64,000 nucleotides of DNA, taken from NCBI RefSeq assembly GCF_017377505.1, contig NZ_JAFREN010000022.1, positions 1 through 64,000 on the forward strand, given 5' to 3'. The notes under the pieces were generated by a model. That model searched no databases, was not told the DNA's origin, and was given only the letters and a program-made list of their open reading frames with translations. The first letter of the stretch is position 1. Every line of letters begins with the position of its first letter. This document shows positions 8,757 through 17,052 of this stretch, one piece after another. The stretch comes from Enterococcus sp. DIV0212c. Lineage in GTDB: Bacteria > Bacillota > Bacilli > Lactobacillales > Enterococcaceae. Position numbers and translations under genes: made by a program.

Positions 8757-9071
8757 ATGATTATACCAACATCTTATGAAGAGCTGGCTAGTTTCGTATC
8801 CGAAGGAAAAAGCGTCTTCTTCTTTACAGCAGATTGGTGTGGCGACTGCCGTTTTATCAAACCAGTGATGCCGGAAATCGAAGCAGCTTTTCCAGATTTT
8901 CGTTTTATTGAAGTCGATCGAGATAAATTTATGGAACTTGCTTCTGAATGGAACATTTTTGGTATTCCAAGCTTTGTCGTCACTAACGATGGGAAAGAGC
9001 TAGGCCGCTTGGTGAATAAAGATCGCAAAACCAAAGAAGAAATCACAACATTTTTAAAAAGTATCAGTTAA
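8757..9071 (+). CDS. Thioredoxin-like protein with CGDC active site
   Basis: 104 aa, a complete single thioredoxin fold. The active site reads WCGDC (Cys28, Cys31) rather than canonical WCGPC. The cis-proline is in GIPSF. This YtpP-type variant commonly sits near pepA and ytpR in Firmicutes, as here. Probably a cytoplasmic thiol reductase with altered redox potential. Confidence 0.88.
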   Translation: MIIPTSYEELASFVSEGKSVFFFTADWCGDCRFIKPVMPEIEAAFPDFRFIEVDRDKFMELASEWNIFGIPSFVVTNDGKELGRLVNKDRKTKEEITTFLKSIS

Positions 9072-9126
9072 GTTATCAGAGATCAATAAGTAACCGGTTT
9101 AAGAGTCAAAATAAATCAATCGGGGG

Positions 9127-9600
9127 ATGAGTACTTTGTTAACACAAACATATAAGAATATTTTAGTTGGTGTAGATGGCAGTGATCAAGGAAAACTAGC
9201 CTATCAACAAGCCATTGAGGTAGCAAGAAGAAATAATGGTCGTGTGATCGTAGCTCATGTGATAGAAAATCAAGTGTATACAATGATGGGTTACTCCTCG
9301 TTGAATGATAGTTTGCTGGATCAAGAAACTGAAAATGCCAAAGAACTATTGGCTGAATGTAAAGAATATGCCAAAAGTGTTGATTTTACACAATTAGAAA
9401 CGATCGTAACTTATGGCGTAGCTAAAGAAGTTATGTGTAAAGCGTTACCTGAAAAGTATGATGTTGATCTGATCATGGTTGGTCAATCCGGACTGAATGC
9501 TGTTGAACGTTTGATGATCGGCAGTGTCAGCAGTTACATCATCCGCCATGCTCCTTGCGATGTTTTGATTGTTCATCCTGAAAAAAAGAAAAATAAATAA
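9127..9600 (+). CDS. Universal stress protein A family
   Basis: 157 aa UspA-fold protein. The N-terminal NILVGVDGSDQ strand and the C-terminal ATP-binding GQSGLNAVERLMIGSVSSYI segment (G-2x-G-9x-GS/T type) are intact, so it belongs to the ATP-binding class. It starts at an ATG preceded by GGGGG and is in the same orientation as the thioredoxin gene, with a 55-base gap. Confidence 0.9.
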   Translation: MSTLLTQTYKNILVGVDGSDQGKLAYQQAIEVARRNNGRVIVAHVIENQVYTMMGYSSLNDSLLDQETENAKELLAECKEYAKSVDFTQLETIVTYGVAKEVMCKALPEKYDVDLIMVGQSGLNAVERLMIGSVSSYIIRHAPCDVLIVHPEKKKNK

Positions 9601-9767
9601 GTGTAATGTATAAATAGGTGAAGCAAGGCGTTGACCGTTTTGTTTCACTTATTTTTCTAATTTAAAATGCTGGAAAAAAAATATGCAGTAAAGCAGATTA
9701 TTTGTTAAGATAGAACAGGACATATATTGTGTTGCCTGATAAAAGATAAAATGGAGTGAGATAAAAA

Positions 9768-10385
9768 ATGATTTTTGCATACAATAAAGAACATGTCGGT
9801 GATGTCTTGATGATCATCGTATCTGACGATAAAGGACAAGAAAACCGTGTACAACGCAAAGAAAATGTCGCACGAGTAAGTGTTGTAGATGAGGAGCAAG
9901 TCGTTGCTTGGAATATTTTTGAAGCATCAACGATTTTGGGAACAATTGAAGGAAACGGTCAAGTAGAATTGACTGAAGAACAAGTGGCTAAAGTCAATGA
10001 GGAACTTGCTAAAGCTGGTTTTTCTGAAAGTTTAGTTGAAGACCGTGAACCAAAAATCGTTATCGGCTTTGTAAAATCTTGTAAAAAACATCCTGATTCA
10101 GATCATTTATCAATCACACAAACAGAAGTTGATAATGGTGAGGTACTACAAATCGTTTGTGGTGCGCCAAATATCAAAGCTGGGCAAAAAGTCGTTGTCG
10201 CAAAACTAGGTGCTATGATGCCTGATGGCTTAATGATCTGGCCGGGCGTTTTACGTGGTGTGGAAAGTTTTGGTATGATCTGTTCAGCAGGCGAGTTACG
10301 CTTGCCGGATGCGCCAGCGAAAAAAGGAATTTTAGAATTGCCTTTTGATGCAGTGGTGGGGGAAGAATTCCCTGTTGGAAAATAA
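9768..10385 (+). CDS. ytpR: YtpR family tRNA-binding protein
   Basis: 205 aa. An N-terminal DUF4479-like domain (about residues 1-90) is followed by an EMAP/OB-fold tRNA-binding domain (about 95-205) with the typical CGAPNI and GMICS motifs shared with the N terminus of PheT. No editing or synthetase domain is attached. Function is inferred from the fold only; located beside the usual pepA/trx neighbours. Confidence 0.9.
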   Translation: MIFAYNKEHVGDVLMIIVSDDKGQENRVQRKENVARVSVVDEEQVVAWNIFEASTILGTIEGNGQVELTEEQVAKVNEELAKAGFSESLVEDREPKIVIGFVKSCKKHPDSDHLSITQTEVDNGEVLQIVCGAPNIKAGQKVVVAKLGAMMPDGLMIWPGVLRGVESFGMICSAGELRLPDAPAKKGILELPFDAVVGEEFPVGK

Positions 10386-10388
10386 AAA

Positions 10389-10428
10389 AATAAAGCAGGA
10401 CAGCTCTAAGTTGTCCGGCTTTATTTGT
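10389..10428. terminator. Bidirectional terminator between ytpR and htrA
   Basis: Stem AAAGC-GGACA (10392-10402) with TGTCC-GGCTTT (10412-10422), an A-run before and a T-rich stretch after. It serves the convergent ytpR and htrA genes. Confidence 0.8.
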
Positions 10429-10436
10429 GTTGAAAA

Positions 10437-11738
10437 TTATTCGTTTGTTTGTTTATTTGTTTTTAGTGCAGATTGGTCGATTGTTAAATCAACGTCAACA
10501 TTTTGTTCTTTCCCATCACGATAGAAGGTAACTTTCATTTTGTCGCCGACTTTTTTCTTATAAAGAGCGCTTTGTAAATCAGTTACAGAAGTAATTTCTT
10601 CACCATCGATTTTAGTGATAACATCATATCTTTCAAGACCTGCTTTATCAGCTGGAGTGGCTGTTTGAACAGTAGCAACTAATACCCCAGTTTGTACAGA
10701 TTCAGGAAGATTTAACACTTGTTTTCTTTGTTGTGTAGAAACTTCAGACAAATCTTTCATGGAAATTCCTAAAGCTGGACGAGTTACTTTGCCAGATTTT
10801 TCCAATTGATTGATGATGTTTACTACATCATTACTTGGAATGGCAAAGCCCATACCTTCAACACTGACTTGGCTTTCAGATTGGACGATTTTTACAGAGT
10901 TGATCCCGATTACTTGACCTTCAATATTTACTAAAGGTCCGCCAGAGTTTCCTGGGTTGATTGCAGCATCTGTTTGGATCGCATTGATATTGATTGCTTG
11001 GCCATTGTTTTCATTTTGGATATTTCTGTTTAATGAAGAAATGATTCCTTGCGTTACAGAGTTAGCATACGCTGAACCTAATGGAGAACCGATAGCTAGA
11101 GCGGGTTCACCGATTTTTAAGTTATCAGAATTTCCGAACTCAGCGATGGAGTCAACTTTATCAGAAGAAATTTTGATTACCGCAAGGTCAGTATAAGAAT
11201 CTGTACCAACTAATTCCCCTTCAACTTTAGTCCCATCATGTAAAACGACTTCTAAGCCTTTAGCTTGATCTACTACGTGATTATTGGTAACCACATAGGC
11301 TGTTTTACCATCTTTTTTGTAAATCACGCCACTACCTTCACTAGCGGCTTGTAAATCACTACCGTCAGTTTTTGAGTTATCAGATTCACTGCCATCATTT
11401 CCGCCAAATAATCCGCCAAAACCGCTAGCGTCAGTATTTTGACTAGGGCTTTGTAAGTTAATGACAGATACAACGGAGTCTTTCACTTTATCAACCGCTT
11501 TGGTTACGTCACTATTTACATCTAAACTAACATTTGTAACTTTGGTATCGCCTTTATTGTCTTTGACTGAATTTGTTGTTGGTGAATTAGATGAAGAAGA
11601 ATTCTGATCCATGATGACATACGCACCGCCGAAAGCCAATGCGCCACCAAGTAACCCTCCAATTAAACCAATCCCAAATTTTTTGAATAATCCATTTTGT
11701 TTTCTATCTGAATCAGGTGAAACATCTTTTCTTTGCAT
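10437..11738 (-). CDS. htrA: HtrA/DegP-type membrane serine protease
   Basis: 433 aa surface quality-control protease. Layout: short cytoplasmic tail, one membrane anchor (about residues 21-43), a Ser/Thr/Asn-rich linker, a trypsin-like domain with catalytic His154, Asp184 and Ser265 (in NPGNSGGPL), and one C-terminal PDZ domain (about 320-415). All three catalytic residues are present, so it should be active. The gene has its own promoter region at 11740-11800, facing away from rlmH. Confidence 0.95.
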   Translation of the reverse strand: MQRKDVSPDSDRKQNGLFKKFGIGLIGGLLGGALAFGGAYVIMDQNSSSSNSPTTNSVKDNKGDTKVTNVSLDVNSDVTKAVDKVKDSVVSVINLQSPSQNTDASGFGGLFGGNDGSESDNSKTDGSDLQAASEGSGVIYKKDGKTAYVVTNNHVVDQAKGLEVVLHDGTKVEGELVGTDSYTDLAVIKISSDKVDSIAEFGNSDNLKIGEPALAIGSPLGSAYANSVTQGIISSLNRNIQNENNGQAININAIQTDAAINPGNSGGPLVNIEGQVIGINSVKIVQSESQVSVEGMGFAIPSNDVVNIINQLEKSGKVTRPALGISMKDLSEVSTQQRKQVLNLPESVQTGVLVATVQTATPADKAGLERYDVITKIDGEEITSVTDLQSALYKKKVGDKMKVTFYRDGKEQNVDVDLTIDQSALKTNKQTNE

Positions 11739-11890
11739 ACAAGCAACCTCCTAATTAATTATCATTATTTATTATATTTAGTATAGTCTTTCAATACAAG
11801 TTTAGTCTACCGAATAGCTTTGAATTTTTTATGAACAAGTTAGGGAGAAAAACAGATATAATTAATGAAAAAATAGTTTTATCGAAATAC

Positions 11891-12072
11891 TTATACACAA
11901 TAAAGTGTGAAAAACTTTTGAAAAATAGAGGAAAACCCCTGTGAAAAAGTTATCCACAAAATGTGGATAATGTGGATAAATAAACGGGAATATGTGTTTG
12001 TATCTCAAAATACTGTAAAATAAAGGATAAAGCGACATGTTTCTGTGGATAAGTCTGTGCATATGTGTATAA
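11891..12072. other. Cluster of DnaA boxes upstream of rlmH
   Basis: Four perfect DnaA boxes (TTATCCACA or its complement) lie at 11950-11958, 11962-11970, 11971-11979 and 12044-12052. One-mismatch boxes are at 11891-11899 (TTATACACA) and 12064-12072. They fall in a 420-base AT-rich gene-free gap between htrA and rlmH. dnaA and dnaN are not in the window, so this may be part of an origin region or a DnaA-titrating or DnaA-regulated site. Confidence 0.75.
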
Positions 12073-12161
12073 CTTTGTGGGAAAGTATGTGGAAGAGTCA
12101 AATCATTCATGATAAAATTGTTAACAAGTAGCAGAATATAATTGGAAGAGACGTGAAATCA

Positions 12162-12641
12162 GTGAAAATAAAAATCATTACTGTGGGTAAGTTGAAAGAA
12201 AAATATCTAGTTCAAGGAATCAACGAATATATGAAACGTCTACAAAGTTATGCAAAAATGGAAATTATTGAAGTAGCGGATGAAAAAGCACCAGAGAATT
12301 TAAGTGAATTAGAAATGCAACAGGTCAAAGGAAAAGAAGGAGAACGAATTTTAGCAAAACTATCGGATCAGGATTATGTTTTTGTTTTAGCTATCAATGG
12401 CAAGCAATTTAGTAGTGAGGAATTTTCGAAAGAAATCGAGAAGTTGGGAATCAATGGCAAGAGTCAACTGGCTTTTGTGATTGGCGGCTCGCTTGGATTG
12501 AGTGATGAGGTGTTGAAGAGAAGCCAGCAGCAGATGTCGTTTGGTAAATTGACTTATCCACATCAGTTGATGCGATTGGTTTTGGTGGAGCAGATTTATC
12601 GTGGGTTTCGGATAATGCGAGGGGAACCGTATCATAAGTAG
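12162..12641 (+). CDS. rlmH: 23S rRNA pseudouridine1915 N3-methyltransferase
   Basis: SPOUT-family enzyme acting on Psi1915 in helix 69. The GTG at 12162 gives 159 aa, the standard length, whereas a GTG three codons upstream would sit too close to the GGAAG site. The C-terminal knot motif ([11 protein letters not shown], then [18 protein letters not shown]) is complete through the final HK. Its 3' end is the known insertion point of SCC elements in staphylococci, and here too accessory DNA begins right after the stop. Confidence 0.94.
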   Translation: MKIKIITVGKLKEKYLVQGINEYMKRLQSYAKMEIIEVADEKAPENLSELEMQQVKGKEGERILAKLSDQDYVFVLAINGKQFSSEEFSKEIEKLGINGKSQLAFVIGGSLGLSDEVLKRSQQQMSFGKLTYPHQLMRLVLVEQIYRGFRIMRGEPYHK

Positions 12642-13860
12642 GGAGATTTTTAATATAAATTAGTTAAAATGAAGGCGGGAAAATTATTTGGAGTTAAATA
12701 ATTAATCGAACTACGAATTTGATGCCGAGTATAAAACACTTCATTATAGCTAAATAAGCCTTGATTCGCTTGTTCAAAATTTGAGTAAGTGGTCGTTTAT
12801 ATTTCTTTTTTTTCATGGAAATATTGAAAGATGCAATTTCTATATTATTATAAGGCATTTCTTTATGGTCATCTTTATGGTCATAAGAATGTCTTATTTC
12901 TTTTGCTAATAATACATATTCTGCTGTCATTTGTTTAGAAAATGTGTGACTGAGAATATTTTAGTGTGTAAATCCATAAACGATGACAAGTAACACGAGC
13001 GATTTTTCTTGGTGGTGATATAGGTGATATAGGTTATCCATTTTCACAGATGGTTTTGGTAGTAGAATCTTAATTCAAAATATTAATTCTTGAAGTAATT
13101 GGCTTTCTACTACTCTGTGGTTTTATTTTTTTATAGTTATTGATCGTAAATTCAATTGTCGCATCAGTTTTTGTACATGCTTAAAAAATACTGAAACATT
13201 TCCTTTAAGCAAGACAGGATAAATTTTTGTTAAACTATAACGCAGTTTATTCTCAAAAAAGATAGTTGAAATTTTTTCAATTCTTTATTTCTTATTTATG
13301 TAGCTGTTAAAGGTTTGTTTCTATAGAAATAATAAACACTTCTAAGGATTTTTAATAACCGGCGCAACAAAGAAAGCATTTAGATTTTACACCATGTTCT
13401 GATGAATTGAACAAGTGACGTCACGCATTTCTAGAGAACGTGTCTTAAATCTTTTCAAGATTTCAATCTAAGCTACTTTTTTTCAAATCAGTACTTTGGA
13501 CTGATTCGGTAAACATAAATTGTTACTTCAAATAAGCTATATTCTTTCGACTAGCCTCGAAAGGAATGGCTGGCTTGAAAATCATCTGTTTAAATTATTC
13601 TTCTTTTCTACTTATAAAAATATCTTTTCTCTTAGATAAGTTTAGTCTATTTCTGTCTTTACATAACGGAGTATAAGATTTGATATTGATATCAATTTAT
13701 TGTAGAGCATTTGATAGTTAGATTTATTATTCGATTTGTTCTTGGATATAAAATATGTAAAATAAGATTAATCAATAAATGCTGAAATCTAAAAATAGTT
13801 TTGTTAAGTGGGATAAAATTAGCATTAACTTCTAGGTATCTATATGATTGAGACATAAAA
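12642..13860. other. Gene-poor AT-rich left flank of the island
   Basis: About 1.2 kb with no convincing gene. The longest frame (12694-12930, minus, 78 aa, Lys-rich) has no ribosome site or family likeness. A minus-strand stretch near 13530-13590 reads like a short coding fossil (FKPAIPFEASRKNIAYLK) but is closed by stops. The region looks like decayed insertion-associated DNA. Confidence 0.5.
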
Positions 13861-13891
13861 GATATTAGATTAGGCCTAATTTCTTAATATC
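13861..13891. promoter_or_regulatory. Nested dyad upstream of the octapeptide gene
   Basis: A perfect 12-bp palindrome ATTAGGCCTAAT (13869-13880) is flanked by GATATTA (13861-13867) and TAATATC (13885-13891), which pair with each other. It ends two bases before the ribosome site of the eight-codon frame. It could be an operator for the HTH-TPR regulator or a leader hairpin. Confidence 0.5.
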
Positions 13892-13909
13892 TTAAGGAGG
13901 TGGAAATTT

Positions 13910-13936
13910 ATGGCTTCACATAAAACTCAAAGCTAA
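13910..13936 (+). CDS. Putative eight-codon gene (MASHKTQS)
   Basis: ATG plus seven codons and TAA. It is preceded by AAGGAGGTG (13894-13902), nine bases complementary to the 16S 3' end, at seven-base spacing, the strongest ribosome site in this part of the window. An 11-bp hairpin follows 16 bases after the stop. Strong initiation on so short a frame suggests it is either translated as a peptide product (as for the seven-codon mccA of microcin C) or as a leader peptide controlling the operon. It has no signal peptide. The C-terminal residue is Ser. There is no known family to match; chance occurrence cannot be excluded. Confidence 0.45.
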   Translation: MASHKTQS

Positions 13937-13952
13937 AATTAGTTATGTTCAA

Positions 13953-13982
13953 AAGAGACGGAGAAAAAGTACTCCGTCTCTT
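13953..13982 (+). terminator. Hairpin/attenuator after the octapeptide frame
   Basis: Perfect 11-bp stem AAGAGACGGAG/CTCCGTCTCTT with an eight-base A-rich loop. The 3' T-run is weak (ATTTCATT), so partial readthrough into the operon is likely. Confidence 0.7.
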
Positions 13983-14026
13983 ATTTCATTCTAGTTTGAA
14001 AATAGTATCAAAATCAGGAGGCTGAA

Positions 14027-14569
14027 TTGAAGAATATTAATCTAAGTAAATATTGTAATTCTAAAGGTTTAACGAATAAACAGAATTTTTTTCATGGAAA
14101 TTTAACCCCAGCAGGATCTTCAATTCCAAATAATTCGGGAATTAAGAGTGTATCATCTCAAAAGAGTGGTATGAATTATAAATTAATCAAAGGGGAAAAA
14201 GATAATATAGAATGTCAAGGACAAATAATAAAATTTCAGCAAAGCTCGGCATGTCAGTCAATAGGTATAATTGGCGTTGGCATATATGGAGATTTTACAG
14301 AAAGATTAATTATTGAAGATGTTTCAGGTAGTAAAAATTATATAGAAGCTCACTTTTCTGATTTTACTCATAATCCCCCTTATTTTAAGGAAAATTTTTG
14401 CATTTTTTCAAGTGACTATCTATATTCAAGCGACTCCAATGAACTAGAAATTTATGGGTGTACAGGAAGTTTATGGGAACAAGTAATTTTAGTAGATACA
14501 CTCAATATTTCAAGTTTAAAGCTTCCAGATAATCCTTGTATTCATATTTTTGCTATATCAATTCTTTGA
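14027..14569 (+). CDS. Jelly-roll-like domain protein of unknown function
   Basis: 180 aa from a TTG start supported by AGGAGG at 14016-14021. No signal peptide. The sequence is beta-rich and carries motifs (KDNIECQGQ near residue 58, HFSDFT, and LPDNPCIHIFAI at the C terminus) resembling the small jelly-roll domain appended to secreted actinobacterial glycoside hydrolases, where it is thought to bind sugar. Here it stands alone at the head of the biosynthetic island, which would fit a sugar- or cyclitol-related role, but that is inference. Codon use is very AT-rich like the genes after it. Confidence 0.55.
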   Translation: MKNINLSKYCNSKGLTNKQNFFHGNLTPAGSSIPNNSGIKSVSSQKSGMNYKLIKGEKDNIECQGQIIKFQQSSACQSIGIIGVGIYGDFTERLIIEDVSGSKNYIEAHFSDFTHNPPYFKENFCIFSSDYLYSSDSNELEIYGCTGSLWEQVILVDTLNISSLKLPDNPCIHIFAISIL

Positions 14570-14673
14570 GTTAATTACGATATAACTGTTAAATAAAACG
14601 ATAGAACGATCTTACTTTAATTACAAATGTTGCCAAGTGAGAAACTATTAACATTGAAAGGGAGGTTTCAATA

Positions 14674-15633
14674 TTGATTAGGACAAATTATTATAACTGT
14701 TTAGAGATGTTAATTGCAGATATTTTACACGATAATCAAATTGATTATTTAAAATTGTTTAGTGAAAGTGGTCTTCTCTATTTTAGAAACTCAAGTTTTA
14801 ATGCTGAATCTAATCTAAATGTTTCGGCGTATTCCTCTTATTATGATTTAAGATTAAAAGAATTTTATGGAATAAATATGTCAAGCGAAATATTTGATAG
14901 TATTGAAAAATATCAGATTGAAATAACAAAAAATATAGCTAAAAAGAACTTCATTATAAAACTAGATAATTTTTTCTTGCCATACTCTAAAGCGTTTCAG
15001 AAAAAACATATGGTTCATGCTTTAAGAATAATTGCTGAAAATTGTGATGAATATCTAGTTTGTGATAATTATTATGGGTATAAAGATTGGCTTAGAAAAG
15101 ATACTATACTAAAAGGGATAGAAGAATACAAGAAACTTCCATTAAAAAATTCTTTTGGTCCATTTTTGATATTCGATTTATGTTTTGAAAATAGTAAAAA
15201 CATTAGTGAGAAAGACATAGTGACTAAAAATTTTAGATTGATGACTGAAGAGTCAGCATATTGTGTAGAAGGTTATTTCAACGATCTAGATAAGTATGTA
15301 GGAGTGTCCGCAATAAAAAAAATGAAAGAAGATTTTAATAATCAATTACACAAAAAAGATTACTTTAGCATAGAGGAGCTGACAGAAGTTGCTATGACGA
15401 TTCAAAGATCAAGAAGACAAGCTTCAGATTATTTCAATAAGATAAATGTGTTGGAACTAAAAAATGCATATTACCAATGTTATTCTAGCTGGTCAATCGT
15501 TGCAATACTTTTAATGAAGATTTATGTGAGAAAAACTTGTTCTACTCTTGAGATTGATAGAATCAATCTTCAATACAATATAATTTTGACTAAAGAAAAG
15601 GATCTGATCAACGCATTAAGGAATAAACAATAG
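14674..15633 (+). CDS. Possible BtrH-like acyltransferase
   Basis: 319 aa from a TTG start with AAGGGAGG eight bases upstream. The N terminus (YYNCLEMLIADIL ... YLKLFSESGLLYF) resembles the BtrH_N domain, in which a Cys near the N terminus is followed by a helix and an aromatic strand. The butirosin enzyme BtrH moves an amino-acyl side chain from its carrier protein to an aminoglycoside. A carrier protein and decarboxylase like those of the butirosin pathway lie downstream, which strengthens the idea. The C-terminal half (about 200-319) is helical and not recognised. The assignment is tentative. Confidence 0.45.
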   Translation: MIRTNYYNCLEMLIADILHDNQIDYLKLFSESGLLYFRNSSFNAESNLNVSAYSSYYDLRLKEFYGINMSSEIFDSIEKYQIEITKNIAKKNFIIKLDNFFLPYSKAFQKKHMVHALRIIAENCDEYLVCDNYYGYKDWLRKDTILKGIEEYKKLPLKNSFGPFLIFDLCFENSKNISEKDIVTKNFRLMTEESAYCVEGYFNDLDKYVGVSAIKKMKEDFNNQLHKKDYFSIEELTEVAMTIQRSRRQASDYFNKINVLELKNAYYQCYSSWSIVAILLMKIYVRKTCSTLEIDRINLQYNIILTKEKDLINALRNKQ

Positions 15634-15926
15634 TAATTCTATCAAAGTTTTTACACACAGAAAAAAGTATATAACTAAAGGTCCATTTGTAATTAAATAC
15701 ATGTATATAGGGAACAACCTACTAAAATTAGTAACACTAGAAAATCATTTATTTTGAAAATATAGTCGTTGAGTGAATAAATTCCGTTAAAAAGTATGTA
15801 ATACAAAATGGTTTTATAAAAAATGAGATTATTTTGATTTTTAGATAAGAGTTTTTTTATTGATCAATTAGTACCCAATTCTTTGCCTTCTTATTTAAAA
15901 TAAAATAAAAGGGAAGGTGACGGGAA
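15634..15926. other. Gap before the regulator gene
   Basis: 293 AT-rich bases with no gene and no clear terminator hairpin. It probably carries the promoter of the regulator gene, but no single promoter stands out from the AT background. Confidence 0.3.
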
Positions 15927-16913
15927 ATGAAGGGAAGATTTTCAAATGACAAAAATTCATTAAAAATATTCATAGTATTATTTTTGTTAAAAAAAAATAG
16001 TTTAGTTCAAAAGGAGGTGTGCAACGGAATATTTAGTGAAAGTCATTTTTCTAACATTCTATCAAATAAATATATATTTGATGATAGTAGCTATGAAATG
16101 ATCATGAAAAAAATTGGAGTATCTAAGGAGTTTAAAAATTTACAGCAAATAGAAGTCTTTTTTGAAACCTTTTTTTTAAAGAATATTTCTTATGCTTTAG
16201 AGTTATTTTATTTAGGAAAATATGAATCGGCAGTTGATAAATTGAAGTACATTAATTTTGATATATTCTATTCGTTATTTTATAGAATAAGCTATCTTTT
16301 TAATGATAAAGAAAAAGACTGTATATATAGTAGTTTCTTGCTTAAATCTTTGTATTTAGAAGAATATAACTGCGTCACTTATAAAAAAATCCTTTCTAAG
16401 ATTACATCAAAAAAAAATGTTATTGCAACGTTGGGAGCGATGATAACTTCTGGGTTAGTAGCTAATCAAAATATCATAGAAGATCAAACTATTGATCTAG
16501 AAGAAAATGCCATAACTGAAATTTCTTTATATCTTGAAAATTCTTACTTTTCGGAATGTTTAGCTTTTATTGAAAAGTTAGAAAATACAGTTGAAATTGA
16601 TAACACATTGAGAATTATAAAAGTATTTTGTCTGTTGAAACTTAAGAGAGAGAGTTTTATGAGAAAAGAAATTGAACAAATCGGGAAATTAATCCATAAT
16701 AAATTACTTTTTCAATTATATATTGTATGTATAGCTGAACTTAAACTATTAGATAACAGCTATCAGTATGAAATCTTATTAGAAGATGCCCTGAAATTTG
16801 CAGTAAAAAGAAACATTCTGTTTTTAATTAATACTATTAGGAGAATTTTAGGAGAGTTTTATTACAAAAAAAGAAGTTATAAGAAGTCAGCCTACTATCT
16901 TCTTTTGATTTAG
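15927..16913 (+). CDS. HTH-TPR transcriptional regulator (RRNPP-like)
   Basis: 328 aa. The N terminus (residues about 15-70) reads as an XRE-type helix-turn-helix (LVQKEVCNGIFSESHFSNIL) as in PlcR/Rgg regulators, and the rest is all-helical with repeated ~35-residue units consistent with TPRs that bind a signalling peptide. It would be the pathway regulator of the island. No export-type pheromone gene is seen next to it. Past the stop, other frames continue with TPR-like coding (for example AKAYNTFLYVKEKN), so the original C terminus may have been lost by frameshift. Confidence 0.65.
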   Translation: MKGRFSNDKNSLKIFIVLFLLKKNSLVQKEVCNGIFSESHFSNILSNKYIFDDSSYEMIMKKIGVSKEFKNLQQIEVFFETFFLKNISYALELFYLGKYESAVDKLKYINFDIFYSLFYRISYLFNDKEKDCIYSSFLLKSLYLEEYNCVTYKKILSKITSKKNVIATLGAMITSGLVANQNIIEDQTIDLEENAITEISLYLENSYFSECLAFIEKLENTVEIDNTLRIIKVFCLLKLKRESFMRKEIEQIGKLIHNKLLFQLYIVCIAELKLLDNSYQYEILLEDALKFAVKRNILFLINTIRRILGEFYYKKRSYKKSAYYLLLI

Positions 16914-17052
16914 GACAATATATAACCTTTTTATTGAGTAAAAAATTAACAAAAGAGAGGTGTTGTTAAATAGGCTAAGGCATATAATACATTCCTCTAT
17001 GTAAAAGAAAAAAATGAGAACTGTTATGAAAATTTTGGCAAGGAGAAATTTT

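Noticed and set aside
12694..12930. 78-codon minus-strand frame after rlmH
   Set aside because: No ribosome site, Lys-rich AT-driven composition and no family resemblance; probably chance.
13910..13936. Octapeptide as a secreted RRNPP pheromone precursor
   Set aside because: It has no signal sequence and is far shorter than known propeptides of PlcR, Rgg or NprR systems; kept only as an open possibility through peptide import.
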